From Casuarina equisetifolia (Eukaryota; Streptophyta; Magnoliopsida; Fagales; Casuarinaceae): DNA of 64,000 bases. Under the pieces are notes generated by a model, which ran no database searches, was not told the origin of the DNA, and saw only the letters and a program-made list of their open reading frames with translations. How positions within the stretch are numbered: the first letter of the stretch is position 1; every line of letters starts with the position of its first letter. The position numbers were made by a program, and so were the translations under genes. The DNA is taken from contig CM052359.1 of the NCBI GenBank assembly GCA_028551475.1, positions 15,563,583 through 15,627,582 on the forward strand. The letters are read 5' to 3'. This document shows, piece after piece, positions 1-12,704 of this stretch.

Positions 1-3000
1 AAAAGGCATGCAGATGGTTCATTACCAGTTGAAGACTTCAATATAGAAGTTGAAGATCAAAGTGGAAAGATAGTTCGACTGGGATCTGAAACTGATCAGC
101 GGTATGATAAATTAATGAATGTTGGCCTATACTTTTTGAAAGTGTGCTTAGATGTTAGCAAGGAATTGTTTTGTTGAGAGATCTATGTATTCACCATCCC
201 ATGCTCAAAAATGAAGATCTGAACTTTTACAATACAGAGCCGTAATGATGGGCCTGATGCTTCATGCGAATGGAAAACATCTAATTAGGAGGGAGAGCTA
301 TAAAGATGCATTAGAAGTGCTCACAATGGGAGAGGTTAGTGGCAGTTGAAATTTTGTAAATACTTAATGCATTGAAACTAGTTGTGAAATAGATATTTTA
401 ATATTGCAGAATCTTGTTAGGGATAACCATACCGATCTAATTAGTTTGTTCTCATTCTTTATTTCAGACATTGATTGCGTTAATGTCCACCTAGTATGCC
501 CTTCCAATGTTGTTTTTGGGTTTGTGGTTGGGGGGGGAGGAATTAGAAGAAACCTGAAAGATAGTCAAGTTGATGCAAGTTTTGACTACTCCAGATTATG
601 TCTTTAAAGCTCTCTAAAAGTTGAACTAAGTCGTTTCCCTAATCAGTCAATTGCACTTTCAGTAATCACATGGTATCTTGTAAATTATCCTGATCAGTAC
701 AACTCCCCCTTTTTTGTTTCTCTGTTAGCATGGGAATTTGGTTCTCATAATATCCAGTTAAATATTTGCCTGTTATTAATTCCGGTTTGCTTCATCTCTT
801 TCTTGTAGGAGGCCTTCTCTCTTTGCAATCCTATGGTCATTGAGGTGAGTAAGCCGTTCTTTCTTCTACAAATATGAGGTCCATTTATATAATTGCTTAG
901 CCACCTTGAGTGCCATTTTGTTCCACAGCGGGTTTCTTTTTTCATTTCATTGAAATAGCTGAAATTAGCTCCGAGTTACTTCCTTTTAATGGATACCGTT
1001 TGGCTGGCTGCTCGTGGTGTGAGCATTCTGGTGGCTGCAACCATGAGACAAAGTTGCTTCCAGAATTTAATTACAGATGACCTTAAAGAAACCCAACTTC
1101 TGAGAATTGGTGAAAAAAATGTAAAACTACCTTAGTAAAACTTGGCATGGAGAATTCTGATGCTCATTCGGTAAAAATGTAACTGTAGTGGTTTCATTGT
1201 CAAAACTTCACAACTGTGAATGACATTTCAGTTTCTCTGTCGTTACTTTTTGCTGTCTGCTTTTTCTTGATGTCTGGTTTCCTTTCAGATGATTGACAAT
1301 GTCCCAATACTGCAAATAGACATGGTGTGGTGCTATTTCATGCTTAGAGACATTAGTTGGCTCTTGGTGGCTGGAGAACGCTTGGAAAAGGCTAGAGAGG
1401 GAATTGAACGTGCTCATGGGAAGGATTCCTCCCGTGTCAGAATCCTCCAAGGAGGTCTTCATCCAGAGCTTGCCATGTGAGTATTCATCTATATGTTTTT
1501 CTTCTGTATGTTCATAGGAATATTTTAAGATGTCATCTGTGGAGCTAATTTATTTCAAATAACTGTTTATAGACATTTAAGACTTGAACTGCTGGAAGGA
1601 GTAGTTGCATATCACAGTGGTCAATTTGATAAATCAAGGAAATCATTGACCTCGGCGCAATCGAAGTATTTCCAGGTTAGTTGAAGAACTAACATGTTCC
1701 GAGGGTTTTGACATTCAAAACAAGAGGCTAAAACTGATGCTGAAGGGAAAGTGGTCACACCAAACAAGTGCAGTGCAGAACACTTTTACTGTGCTCCCCC
1801 GGACTGTTATGGTCTCTTAGATTTCACTCACGGTTTTGAAATAAGTCATAATGAAAACTGAACTTTCATTTGCACATTACGTCAACTATTATATTTATAG
1901 TTATTGTCGTTACTTTTTGGTTACTTTCCCAAGCTATTCGTTTTTTAACTTCCCCTTCTCCCCCTTAAAACTAATCTCTTCACGTTTTCCACTTAGAAAC
2001 CTTATGATCTACCTTCTTTATATGTTTCTCCCATCTCAATTCCTATGTTCTGTTGTTGATTTCAGCTACAGGTACCAGATGAGGCCTTATCACTTGTAAT
2101 GAGCATGGGCTTTAAACAACGTGATGCAAAGAGGGCCCTACGAATGAGCAATCATGATGTTGGGAGTGCTATTGATTTTCTTGTTGAGGAGGAGGCAAAG
2201 AGAGTGCAGAAACGAGAGGACGATATTAGGCGAAGAACTGAAATCTTGTGGGTGTGACGTGATAAAATTTATACTTACCTGTTTTAGTAATTTTCATGTG
2301 AGTAGTGTTGATTGGCTCAAAACTTTGCAGGGAGCAAAAAAGGTATGGGATGACACCCTCAAAGAAAGCCGTGGATCTTAAGATACTGAATGAATTGGTT
2401 TCTGTAGGGTAAGCGTGCCAACCTACATGATTGATATGGTTACCGTTTGAGAATTTGAATCTAGTTAGTTCTATGACTTTCTTTTCGTATCTGATTTTTA
2501 TCTTTAGAAAGTATTAGATTTAGGTAGACTGCAGTTGTCGTTGATCCTGGTAGAACTTTTAATATTGAACTGAAGCTTCATTGTGATGGCTTCTGTCCAT
2601 GAGCATAAAATGTACATTGCATGGCCACTCTTAATTCAGCCGAGAATTGCTCAAATTAACAGGTTTGAGAAGGAGCTTGGAGCCGAAGCCCTTCGAAGAA
2701 ATGAGAATGATTTCCAGAAGGCGTTGGATGATTTGACAAATCCAGAAGCTAATTCTGCCATTCAGGTAACCTCGCATTTTCCATGAAACCTTTTGGTTTT
2801 AAATTCAATTCACGCTTCTACCAATACCAACCTTCTTTGCACAAAGGTTGATGTTGAATCAAAGAAAAGGAAAAGACAGCGAAAAGCATCAGAAGCTGCA
2901 ATTGAACAGCTTGTACGTATGGGCTTCAACAGATCAAGAGGTAACAGTTCAAGATGTTTACTTTGTCATTTATTTTAACCTGCTTTCAGTAAAGGCCTGT

Positions 3001-3648
3001 TACTTCTAAGTTACCATACAAGATAATAACGTAAATATCGACTAGCAGAAAAAGCTTAGTTTCTTTTGCTTGTGTCTCAAAGCATTCCCACAGGATCGAT
3101 GGGTAGCCAATCTATTTTCACAATTAGGAGTCTTTTTTTTCTTCTTCTTCTTCTTCTTTTTTTTCTTTTCTTTTCTTTTTTATGCACCTAAACTCACACA
3201 TCCAGCTATCAAACCTGAAAACTAAGAGGTCTTAGACAACATTTACTTTCAGCTGAGCTAAATACTTGTCAACCCCAAGTAAGAGTTTGATCTTTCTATT
3301 TACTTGTGTGCAGTGGTTGCTGCTTTGGAGGCTCGTGGCTCAGTGGAGCAAGCAATGAATCAACTTCTCTCACAACCTGAATCTAACCCCTCAAGTACAG
3401 AATCCGAGCCAAACATTGGGATTTCTGCTAATACCACTACCGATTCTTCCATTCCAATACTTGCCGATGCTCCCGATGCTTCTGAAGGACCCTCAACCGC
3501 CAGGCAAGTAGAAGAGCGGGATGAAGAGATGGAAGATGAACTTGCAGGAGAACTAGCCCAAGGGGATGCCTTAACCGACTATGACATAGAAGTTGCAAAG
3601 GAAGGTGAAGCCATAACTGAGTACTTGGCGCTGCTGCGTTGCAAATAG
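1..3648 (+). CDS. NUB1: NUB1 homologue (NEDD8 ultimate buster 1), 3' part
   Basis: Ten exons read in phase: 1-101, 238-334, 809-844, 1289-1476, 1573-1675, 2066-2247, 2331-2408, 2663-2765, 2847-2940 and 3314-3648, all with GT-AG introns. They give 438 residues ending at a TAG stop. The first half is the helical NUB1 core. Three UBA domains follow at about residues 179-217, 250-290 and 311-348, each with the M/V-G-F loop (SMGF, SVGF, RMGF). The basic run KKRKRQRK at about 302-309, between UBA2 and UBA3, could be a nuclear signal. The C-terminus is acidic. In animals NUB1 binds NEDD8 and related modifiers and delivers conjugates to the proteasome; the same role is inferred here. The N-terminal part, which should hold the ubiquitin-like domain, lies before the window. 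The UBA2 motif is split by an intron exactly after its Gly. Family assignment is secure; exon borders were chosen by phase and similarity. Confidence 0.93.
3131..3181. repeat. CTT/T-rich polypyrimidine microsatellite in NUB1 intron
   Basis: An interrupted run of T, CTT and CTTTT units lies in the last NUB1 intron, about 130 bp upstream of the final exon. It is a simple repeat and probably length-polymorphic. Confidence 0.9.
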
Positions 3649-4039
3649 TGAGACGGCGTCATTACACTCGGAGAAGACAAGTTAGGCAAAATACTCGAAT
3701 TCATAAGTCTATGAGAATCGTTGGTTGGATGGTGTATAATTGGATCTGCTTAACCAACTAATTATCTAACAAAATTAGAAATATTTTTGCCTGGTCTTTA
3801 TGTGGTGATGGAATAGGCATTTTGCTGGTATAGTTCACTAACATAACCATATTGTTCAATTTGGCATTACACAATACCATGGTTTTATTTGGTGATGTCC
3901 TTGGAAAAACCTCTTTTTCCCTTTCTCTATTTTTAACCACAAAAGACAATTTTTTAACACAAATTGTTTTAAATATAGTAATAATAATAATTAAATAACA
4001 AAGTACAAAGTGCATTTAAAAAAAAAAATACACACGATC
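3649..4039. other. NUB1 3' UTR and spacer
   Basis: AT-rich sequence after the NUB1 stop codon. It probably holds the 3' UTR and poly(A) site, but no single signal stands out. An A-rich run at about 4018-4028 ends it. Confidence 0.5.
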
Positions 4040-4330
4040 AGTCGAGAACAAAATTCGAATGAAAACAATAAATCTTTTTTCTCTTTAACGAAACAAACTC
4101 CTTAAATCCAGAATTCTTATTCATCTGCCAACAAACAAGTAATGTGGTTTGCCCATATTTGTGGCAATAGATACTTAACTTTTTTCTTGTGTTTCCCTTT
4201 ACCTTTCCCTTCGGCCCTATCAGTGTATTGGTCTTTAGAATTACAAGGATTTTCCGAATGCCCTTTTGCAAATAAACCCTCAACCTGATGATCATTGCCT
4301 TTCTCATTCAATCTTAATAGAAGTGATAAA
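4040..4330 (-). mobile_element. copia gag fragment with zinc knuckle (fossil)
   Basis: Minus-strand translations show an LFAKG-type stretch, a Gly/Lys-rich GKGKGKHKKK run and a CCHC-like segment (YCHKYG). This is the usual order at the end of plant Ty1/copia gag. No LTRs, primer site or pol lie next to it, so it is an isolated, broken scrap. Its age cannot be judged. Confidence 0.6.
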
Positions 4331-4712
4331 TTGTAATCATAATTTTTTTCTTTTTATTTAGGCAAGTGGGGATGTGGGGAGTTGAGGTGTCTACTTTAGA
4401 ATCTCTTGATCCCAAGGGACGTTAGTTGCCAACTGAGTTCTAAGCATGCCGACTGCGTAATCATACATTTAACTCAAACCATATTTTTAATATTTCTTGA
4501 GCATTTCTACTTCTCAAAAACACTAATATATATCCAAAAATTTACTACGCAACGTTTATCAAATAACACTTCTATTATAGATTTTGTATAAAAGATTTCT
4601 CAAATTCATATTATATCAAAAGCTAAAACTCTACATATATTCCCCATTTCTCTGCTACAATTGTCGAACTAGTCTTGATGTGGTGTTGCACTTTTTTTAA
4701 TTTTTTTAATTT

Positions 4713-4946
4713 TTAATTTATAAATTTAACATCCGCCGGAAGCTGAGAAGAGTTAAATCTTCTGTAATGGAAAATTCCCCATGCAACAAGGATTGAGAAA
4801 AAAAAAAAAAGAATGAAGAAGACTACGTATGGTGCAATAACTAAATGAGCAGCTTCAAGGGTAATAAATGGCTGTAGCCTTGAATGACCATGACGACTTC
4901 TAATTTTTTTATACTTTAATGATGCAAAGAATGCTTCATTCTTCAT
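4713..4946 (-). CDS. unrecognised 77-codon ORF with one hydrophobic segment
   Basis: An ATG-to-stop frame encodes 77 residues. The N-terminal half is basic and the C-terminal half holds a strongly hydrophobic stretch of about 22 residues rich in Phe, Val and Ile that could span a membrane. I do not recognise the family. The hydrophobic part coincides with an A-rich tract on the plus strand (about 4798-4812), which makes Phe codons by itself. It may be a chance frame or an unlisted exon. Confidence 0.15.
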   Translation of the reverse strand: MKNEAFFASLKYKKIRSRHGHSRLQPFITLEAAHLVIAPYVVFFILFFFFSILVAWGIFHYRRFNSSQLPADVKFIN

Positions 4947-5039
4947 CGGGCTCTAAATTATGAGGACAACAACATGAGCATACTAGTTGTAGGTCGAAGC
5001 AAAGTAGAAGTGAAAAGCTATCATAGGTGTTGATTGTAA
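4947..5039. other. short spacer
   Basis: AT-rich spacer leading into the short LTR-like repeats. No feature seen. Confidence 0.5.
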
Positions 5040-5860
5040 AAAATTATTAAGATGTGAGTGTATGTAGAGTAAAAATCTCACATCAGAAAATAAAATTTCT
5101 ACCATAAAATTTAAATAAAAAAGATCCTTCAACCTTTGAAATAACATTTGAATTAGCTCTGTAAGCATTTTAACTTGATATTAGAGCTTAGGTTAAATTT
5201 GCTCCATCCTATACAACTTTAAGCTTACAATGCTCATGTGTAAGGGAGTGTGTATATAATAAAAGTCTTATACCAAAAGATAAAATTTCTATAATGAAAT
5301 TTAAATGAAAAAAGGACCTTTTAATCTTAAGTTTTTTTGGTTAAGTCTCTTAATTGTGGATAATGAGTTTCACATTATTAAATAATATATTGAGATTCTT
5401 ACTTATATGACAATAAATTTTACTAATTCTTGACTTGACTTTTGGTTAGATAATAAGCCTTTTAATATAGTATTAAAGCCATAGTCTTTCTTAGTCTTCC
5501 TATGGGCTTTCATTAATTTGAATCTATGCATTACCCACGTAATGTTGTACCATGATAGTAAGATAATTTAACCATCATTAAACAATCATGACAGGAAGGT
5601 GTGTAAGGATGTAGACAATGAGTCCTACATTACTAAAGAATATATTAAAATTCTTTTTTATATGATAGTGAGTTCTATTTATGCTTGAATTGACTTTTGA
5701 GTTGGATAATGCATCTTTCATCAATATTAAATCCTAATGGGAAACATAAAAACCTAAAAAGTAATTATTAACAAGATGAGTTCCTCTACTTAATGTCTTA
5801 AGTTAAATGTGGGGCATTTTTAAAAATAAAATCTAACATAGCATCAGAGCTCAAGTTCTC
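5040..5860 (+). repeat. TRIM-like cluster: short LTR-like repeats with primer-site motifs
   Basis: Two related blocks begin near 5049 and 5230, about 186 bp apart, and share a TAAAATTTCTA-type core. Two further related blocks lie near 5355 and 5615, about 258 bp apart, and share an 'ATGAGT..C.ACATTA' pattern. Three sites after such blocks resemble the plant initiator-Met primer site TGGTATCAGAGC: 5176-5187 (TGATATTAGAGC), 5468-5479 (TAGTATTAAAGC) and 5839-5850 (TAGCATCAGAGC). Short LTR-like blocks each followed by a primer site, with no coding space, fit TRIM (terminal-repeat retrotransposon in miniature) remnants in tandem. Borders are approximate and the copies are much decayed. Confidence 0.45.
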
Positions 5861-7670
5861 TCTTATTGCCACTATAGATATGGGTAAAGCTATAATCTAT
5901 GTAAAAACTAGTATTATGAGATGGTTTAGGTTAAATTGTTGTGATGGGGGGTTGTGCTAAATAAATGATCCAAAAATTGTTTCACATTGTTAAAGACTTC
6001 ATTAAGAATCTAAGTTTAATCTTCCATTTCTTCACTCATGGACTAAAATTCATGTGGGAATTGTTATTCTATGTTTTGGGTGAGGGGACATGTTAAATCT
6101 CACATGAAAAACATAACAACTTAAGATATTACCTAGTAAATTGTGCGGCTGCAATGGGGGCTATATCACAAGATTTTCTCAAGAGAATATGCCCCATATA
6201 TTTCTCAAAACCGTGTTTTACAATTAGACCCTAAATTGCAATACATAGACTTATAGGTAAAACAAATTAGGACAATCAAAATCTTACGGTTGTGTCATCA
6301 AAATCTCTTGATTTGCTTTCAAGAATCTTGCCATTTTAGTAAAATATGAATGAGGGAAGATCAAGCAATTTTTAAACCAAGAGAGAAAGAGGTAGCAACA
6401 ACAACTAAAAACATGATTTTTGCAACCTTAAGTTTCCTTTCCATTTCTTTTTACCTCATCAAGATGAAACACACATTCAATTAAGTGGTGGGCTTGAAGC
6501 ACACGTTTTCTACATTTTTGGGGCTAAAGCACATGTTTGGGCCATTACACTTCCATTTCTCATTCTATGATATTTTGTGCACATATTTAAGAGAGTCCGA
6601 ATTTAAGCAACAACAATCATAAGAGAATTAACAACAATAATTCCACCAATCATGCAAACTTGATAGATAAAGAATCAAAAGCCTTTCTTTTCTTGACTTA
6701 ATTAGATATGCAGGAGCTAGAATGCAACCAATGTTTTGCTACTCAATTTGAATTTGAAAAATAGCCTTAAATTTTCATGTAGACTTCCTTATATTTTGAT
6801 TTCTTTCCAAGTCAAATATTTAATAAAACATTTTTGGAAATATTTTCATAAAAAAATATTTGGTTTAAAACAATTTTAAAATGTGAAAATAGTGTATCTT
6901 AGAGAATAGTCATTAATTATTTATTTATACTACAACTATTCCACAATTTTTGTTGGCATTAGATGAATTTTATATAAATATAATTTTTGGTAATGGGTGA
7001 GAGCAACAATGGGTCACTCATGACTTGTTGGAAATTGGGCCCCAACCCACATCCATGTGCTGGCTAGAGGGTGGGGAGGCTTGTTGGGTGAGGGCAGGTG
7101 GTAACTACATTTGTCGATCATGGTGGCTTGGCTCTTAGCCTCCAATACCATTGTGTGGCAACCCTTGGCTGTGAAACATTGGATTCAAGCATGGTATAAA
7201 CCCATAACTGCTCAGGTTCGGGTTTTGTTTGCAACTTGAGAGGTCAATGTCTAGCCTTCAATCATAATGGCCTATTTCTTAGCCTTCGAGTTGTGAAATG
7301 CTAAGTTTGAATGTTGGTCAAGCCTATAGCCACTCGGGTTAGGGTTTCATTTGCAACCTAATCTATCATGTTCCTTTTTGCTTTTTAATAGTTGATTGCC
7401 TCAAAATGGTGGCTTATCCCTTTTGAGGTCCTTGATGGCAACATAACCATATAGCCTATTTAGTACATAATAGCCATGGACAGTGGTAGTGGGTAGTAGT
7501 AATCATGGGTCACCTATGGGCTACTTGAAATCCCTGCCTTACTCTGGCTCGACATTGGCCTTTTTGTCCACCTAAGGTGAGGATGGAATCGCATCACCTT
7601 TGTTTGACGGTGACAACGACTGTTCTTGGCTAGAATTTGTCCCTTTTGGCAACAACAAGGGGTGTAAAAA
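5861..7670. other. AT-rich spacer, no gene recognised
   Basis: No coding similarity seen on either strand. The part from about 7010 to 7660 is richer in G and C and holds repeated 'GGGTC..TGG' phrases, perhaps an older repeat. Five A bases at 7666-7670 form one side of the gypsy-B target duplication. Confidence 0.4.
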
Positions 7671-8823
7671 TGTTAGGATTGGATCTAAGAAGATGGCATA
7701 TGGCTTTTGAAGGGAAAAATGAAGAAGCTACAAACGGACAAAATGGGTAGAAGCCAATCAAGAAAGGGAAGAAAAATGAGGAAGAAGATGATGTGAATCT
7801 TATGGTGTGCTTGATAAGCTCGAGATAAAAAGATATGTAAAAATCATTTTTTTTTGTGTTTTAGGATTTATTGTGAGAAAAGTAAGTGTTTAGGTAGGGA
7901 GAAAGGGATAAAAATCAAAATACAAAAGATAAATGCCAATAAGCTCCAAGATATAAAGGCAACACCATTAGTTAAGGAGGTGCTCCACCACCAATCCCTG
8001 GCAAGAATTAGATAAAGGATACAAAAGTTGATTACACAACTTAGGGATTTCTATTCTCTGAAAAACAAGTTTCCTTACAATTGAAACAATGTCGTAGCTA
8101 AACCTTATTTTAGAAGGATCCTGATAAAGTAGGATTCCTTAAAACCTAGTTCTAGAAGGATCTTAACAAATCAAGAATCCTAAAAATTATGGAAGTCTTA
8201 ACAAATTTGGATTCCAACAAATAAAAGAATCCTAAACAAATTAGAGATTTAACAAGTATGGAAACCTAAATAAATCAAGAACCCAAACAATTAAGGAAAA
8301 CTAAACAAAAGGAAATATTCTCAAACAATAAAGAAAACTTAAGAAATTAAGGACTCAACAACTATTTAGGAAACCCCTATATTAAAGACTGTAGAGATGC
8401 TATGGAATATTCTTGAACTACTCTTCAACTTGGCCTTTTTGGATCCATTGGATTACATTGCAGATTCTCAATTCTTTGATGTTAGAACTTGTAATATTGG
8501 GCCTTAAGTACATCCACATCAAGGTTGGGTTGGCATAGTCACTACTGCATTAGAAGAGATAGGAAGGGATTATTGAAAAACTTGTTGCTCACTTTCTTCT
8601 TTCTAGTGTAACGTTACTTAGCTCCCTTTGCAATAGAGTAGCCTTCATATTGTAATTTGTAGTTGGGAAAACTTGTTGTGTTAGTGTTTTTCTTTTTCTA
8701 GCATTGTTGTTGTAGCTTTGAATTCCTTTTGTAATTAGGGAAATCATTTATAAATAGGGAAGCTTTACCAAAATTTCCTCAAATATGAAGTGTTATTAGT
8801 ATCTATGGGATCCTTATTTAACA
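7671..8823 (+). repeat. gypsy-B 5' LTR (with a later insert)
   Basis: Sequence at 7671-7797 and 8559-8823 matches the 3' LTR at 20255-20629 (shared start TGTTAG and shared end GGGATCCTT..TTAACA). The middle part is extra and is described separately. Confidence 0.8.
7798..8558. mobile_element. unclassified insert in gypsy-B 5' LTR
   Basis: About 760 bp absent from the 3' LTR. A sub-segment from 7799 to 8521 begins TGATGTG and ends CACATCA, a 7-bp inverted terminal match with TG..CA ends, so it could be a solo LTR or a small transposon. From about 8100 to 8340 it holds a loose repeat of 'GGATTC/AATCCTAA' phrases. No clean target duplication or coding sequence was seen. Confidence 0.45.
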
Positions 8824-10480
8824 ATGGAATCTAGAACCACCGATCTAGTGCACCAAAGCTTAGTTAAAACTCTTGCACAGATTATGGTTGACAATGCCTC
8901 CTACTTGCAACACTTGGAGGACCGATTTAACCACTTCTCTGTTACCTAGTATGCAATGCTCACATTATTATAAAAGCTTGTTCTAGGCACCAACCTAGAC
9001 TAGCCTTAGACTAGTGGGGCTCCCATTTTAAAACCCAATAAATTGTAAGACCCACCAATCATGGGTGCATTGGCCTACCACTAGCCACCATTATCGTGCA
9101 TCGTTGGCGCATTCCAGATGAACCTAACCCTTACACCACCATCAAAGACCTTGATTATGTAGGGACATCACCCTATGCCCCCCACCAACGGCCACCCTAT
9201 CCTTTGGCACTTTTGGGTTGCCTTGATATGGTGCTGGCCCAGTTATATCCTTGGAGGTTGTCACCCACTATGCCTCCACACCCTTAACCACCACCCCTCT
9301 CAACCCACCCGAGGGTGATTTGATATTTGTAGCCACCTCACCAGCATCGGTACCTACTTACTTTGGGTTAAGACCCACGACTCACTACAACCCACCTTCT
9401 TTTGTGGGTTTTTTCGTTCCTAGGCTTTCACTGGGACCCCTAAAGGTGACCCACTACCTCCCATTATTTATCCACCCTCTTTGGAGCTAAATTTTGCTAG
9501 GTTCGGTCCTAGGTCTAGATCGCCTCCCCTGCATTATGGGAGAATCGCTTGAAGGCCTTCTCTAATATGGTTGCCCAACATGTTTAGGCTTGACCTAACT
9601 ATAGGCTAAGTGTAGCAAGGGACACCCCCCACCCCACCCCGCCCCCTTGCCCCCTCATCCCCCACAAGAGAGACATTAGGCAATAGGGTTTGCTAGTTCC
9701 TTAGGCCCTACCCTTCAATTAGGGCCAACATAACCTACCCATCACTTAGGGCTAGGGGTTGCTAAGCCTTCCACTGAGTTGGCATCCTAATTAGCAAGCC
9801 CCATAATTTGGTTAGGGATGGGCTCCATTCAATTTAGGTGAGTCTTTTAGGCCTATTGGGGGACAACACGAGAGAAACATTGAGGTTAACAACATTAGGC
9901 CAAATGGTGATGGGGACACCAACAATTGAGCTAATCTAGGTACTTTTGGATCCCAAACTTGCCCTCATTTTCCAAAATTTAGGAGTACCAAACCTAGAGA
10001 ATGGATCACTAGTTGTGAATTTTACTTTTGTTTTAACCCTAAGGATGAGTATGAGAAGGTGGAATATGCTATCATTTATTTTAAGGATGAGGTTATAGAA
10101 TGGGTGGGGAATTATTTATAGGACAAAGGAAGGGTTAGTTGGAATCAGTTCAAGGTGGATGTGTGTGATAAGTTTACTTTAGAAGAGGTGGGGGGTGTTT
10201 TAGGAGAATTTCATCCCTTAGACAAACTTCCACAGTACTAGCATATGTCCAAGAATTTCACTATTTAAGGTATTAGGTCTTAGCTTAGAACCCTAGTTAG
10301 ATAGATTCAAGGTTCTTGAGGGCCTTCTTATTGGGGTTAAAGGATGATGTGAGAGCTCTAGTGATGTTGTCATGACTTCATGATTTTTAAAGGATGTATT
10401 TAAACAAGCACTGATGCAAGAGAAGCTTATGTCTCCTAAGAGTAAAGGGATAGTAACTGCATAGACATGGGTTAACTATC
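8824..10480 (+). mobile_element. gypsy-B gag region (fossil)
   Basis: Translations around 9970-10240 resemble the retrotransposon gag core (aromatic/charged W..CE.YF and W.QF motifs). The part before it (9080-9680) is unusually rich in C and Pro codons. The primer site just after the LTR is degraded. The region is broken. Confidence 0.55.
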
Positions 10481-10779
10481 TTTAGGTTGCTACAATACTA
10501 ATGCTTATTGGGTATCAATCTTGGGATGTAAAAGCCTCCAAACCTAGTGAAAGTATGTACTTTTCCACAAAGCATATTATTGACTCCTAGATGCAAGCTT
10601 GGAAAGAGCAAATATTGTACTACTATTGTGATAAGAAGTGGGTGAGGGGTCATGTTCCAAAAAAAAAGATTTTTTTGATGATAGAAGAGGAGGAACATGT
10701 TGAGTAAACAGATGGTCAATTGGCTTTAAAAAATCTAGGAGGCCCATGAGGAAATGGAAGGAGAGAATGTTGTTGATGT

Positions 10780-11043
10780 CGTGGGGTTCTTCCATAGGCT
10801 TATTTAGGTTAGTAGTGCTTTCTCGCAAGACTAGAATTAACATGTTGTTTGATACAAGAGCCACACATAACTTTATTGATGTTGATTTAGCCCACAAATT
10901 AGATTGTCAGTTGGAAGAAATTAAATCCTTCACTTTTGTTAGAGGATTTAGGGCCTTCACTTTACTATGGAGGTTCGGTTGTTACCACTAGGAGGGTGTG
11001 ACATAGTGTTTGGCATGCAATGGGCCAAAAGAGTCAACCTTAT
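10780..11043 (+). mobile_element. gypsy-B protease region (fossil)
   Basis: A pepsin-like retroviral protease segment is recognisable around 10850-10960 (D-T-x-A-T-H-N-F-I-D pattern), followed by the usual GMQW phrase before RT. It is cut here by the LTR starting at 11044. Confidence 0.6.
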
Positions 11044-12675
11044 TGATAACTTTATTTTATATAGGGTTATTATGATTATTTTAGGCATTATCTAATGTAT
11101 AAATTATTAAAGTATAGTTGCATGTTTTTATACATTATGTAACTTATGTTGTTTTAGGTAGCAAACCCAAAAAGAAGAAAATTAAGGAAAATAAAGAGAA
11201 AAAGTAAAAGAAAAGAGAAGGTTTGTTGTCACATATGTAGGGAAACTCATGTGAGAAGGAAAAGAGAAAAAATGTGAAAAGAGTTAAAAAGTGAGAAAGG
11301 CAATTATTGTGAAGGAGGACTAGACCGAACAAGGAACCTTTTGGGTTTTGGTCGGGCAGCAAATATAGGGGCATGTGCGGCTTCTCCCTTGTCGGAAAAT
11401 TAGAGCCCATGAGCAATAGCGTGGGACTCTAAGAACGCACGGTGGTTGGGCAAAAACCAACCATTCTTATGTTGTTTTCCAGCGAAGGAGAATGTTGCTA
11501 CTATTTATTGAGAGTTTCCAACTACCCACTACATTTTCTAGTGGTTTTTAGGCATTTTTTGGCAAGGAGGGAGCAACCCTAGCAATTAGTTACGATTTCC
11601 AATTGATTTGTAGTAGCTACGTGTAGTTTCATGGCAGTTTTTGGTAAAGAATGGGAAATGCTGTTAGAGCTTTTTCCACCAGATTTGTGTATTTTTGCTA
11701 CATTTTTTTAGCAATTTCTTAGCATATTGGCTTTCCAAGGACCGAGATCTACAATTTCTGGCATTTTTTTTTTGTGAAAAACGACGGTGGCATGTGATGG
11801 TTATGCGTGATGATGTGTTTTGGCCCATTTTCTTCCCTCATTCTAGATAGCTCCTTCCTTCTCCTCTGATGTGTAGAAATTGTGCAAAACTAGCTTGAAA
11901 AGGAAGATAATTTGGTGATAACTTAGTTGTTTTTTTTTTTTCAATTTGAGATGTTTTATGTAATTTTCTGCATTGTTCTTGCATTTGTATATATTATGTT
12001 TTAGTTTATTGTGTTAGAGCTACGATTTAACTTAATTGCAATGGTATGAGTTGTATGTTTATGATGTTTTGTGAGACATTTTATATGTGTGAAGTTGTCT
12101 ATTATGGAGTTTAATGCTTTTAAGTGATTAACTACCACTTAAATGATTTGATTTGCATGTTTGAGACTGACAAAATATAACATGTAGTTGCTTCATGTAA
12201 TGTACAACCATAGGTTAATATAGATAGACATATACCATATGATTTGTATGGCTTTAGGTGTAAAATGGAATATTCAGAAATCTTAATGCACTTAGTTCAT
12301 TTAATTTTTAGGTATAAATATAGTGAGTTAATAAGCTAAGTAGGTTTGTTATACCTAGATATAAGATAGTGAATAAATTAAGAAATTCTACCATTTCATG
12401 AATAAAATCAATCTTGCAAGCATAAATGATTGACATTCTTACATAGCAATTAGGTGAAATCGGATGCTCAAACATGTTTCGTTAATCAAGTTTAGGTTAA
12501 ATTTAGTTATTTAATCAATGTTCTATCATTTTGGTTGGCTAGATAAATTTTAGAGGTTGTTCACTTTTAGTAATTAATTAGTTTAGTAATCACCAGTCTT
12601 TATAGGGTGATACTCATACTTATCATTATATTACTTGTTCAACATGTACACTTACATATAGAATTTTACTGAACA
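11044..12675 (+). repeat. Athila-like solo LTR inside gypsy-B
   Basis: Begins TGATAACTTTATT and ends ACTGAACA, like the LTRs of gypsy-A, with the same purine-rich stretch near its start and the same internal order. Host sequence on either side reads AACCTTAT and AACCCTAT, an imperfect duplication. No internal element sequence is attached, so it is a solo LTR, diverged from gypsy-A and slightly longer. Confidence 0.75.
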
Positions 12676-12704
12676 AACCCTATCAACATGGATGTTGTGA
12701 AAAA

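Noticed and set aside
957-1080. Possible extra NUB1 exon (frame starting near ATGGATACCGTTTGG)
   Set aside because: It does not fit between exons 809-844 and 1289-1476, which already join in phase with family-like sequence; no suitable splice sites bound it.
5176-5850. tRNA genes at the TGGTATCAGAGC-like sites
   Set aside because: No cloverleaf could be drawn around them; they fit primer sites.
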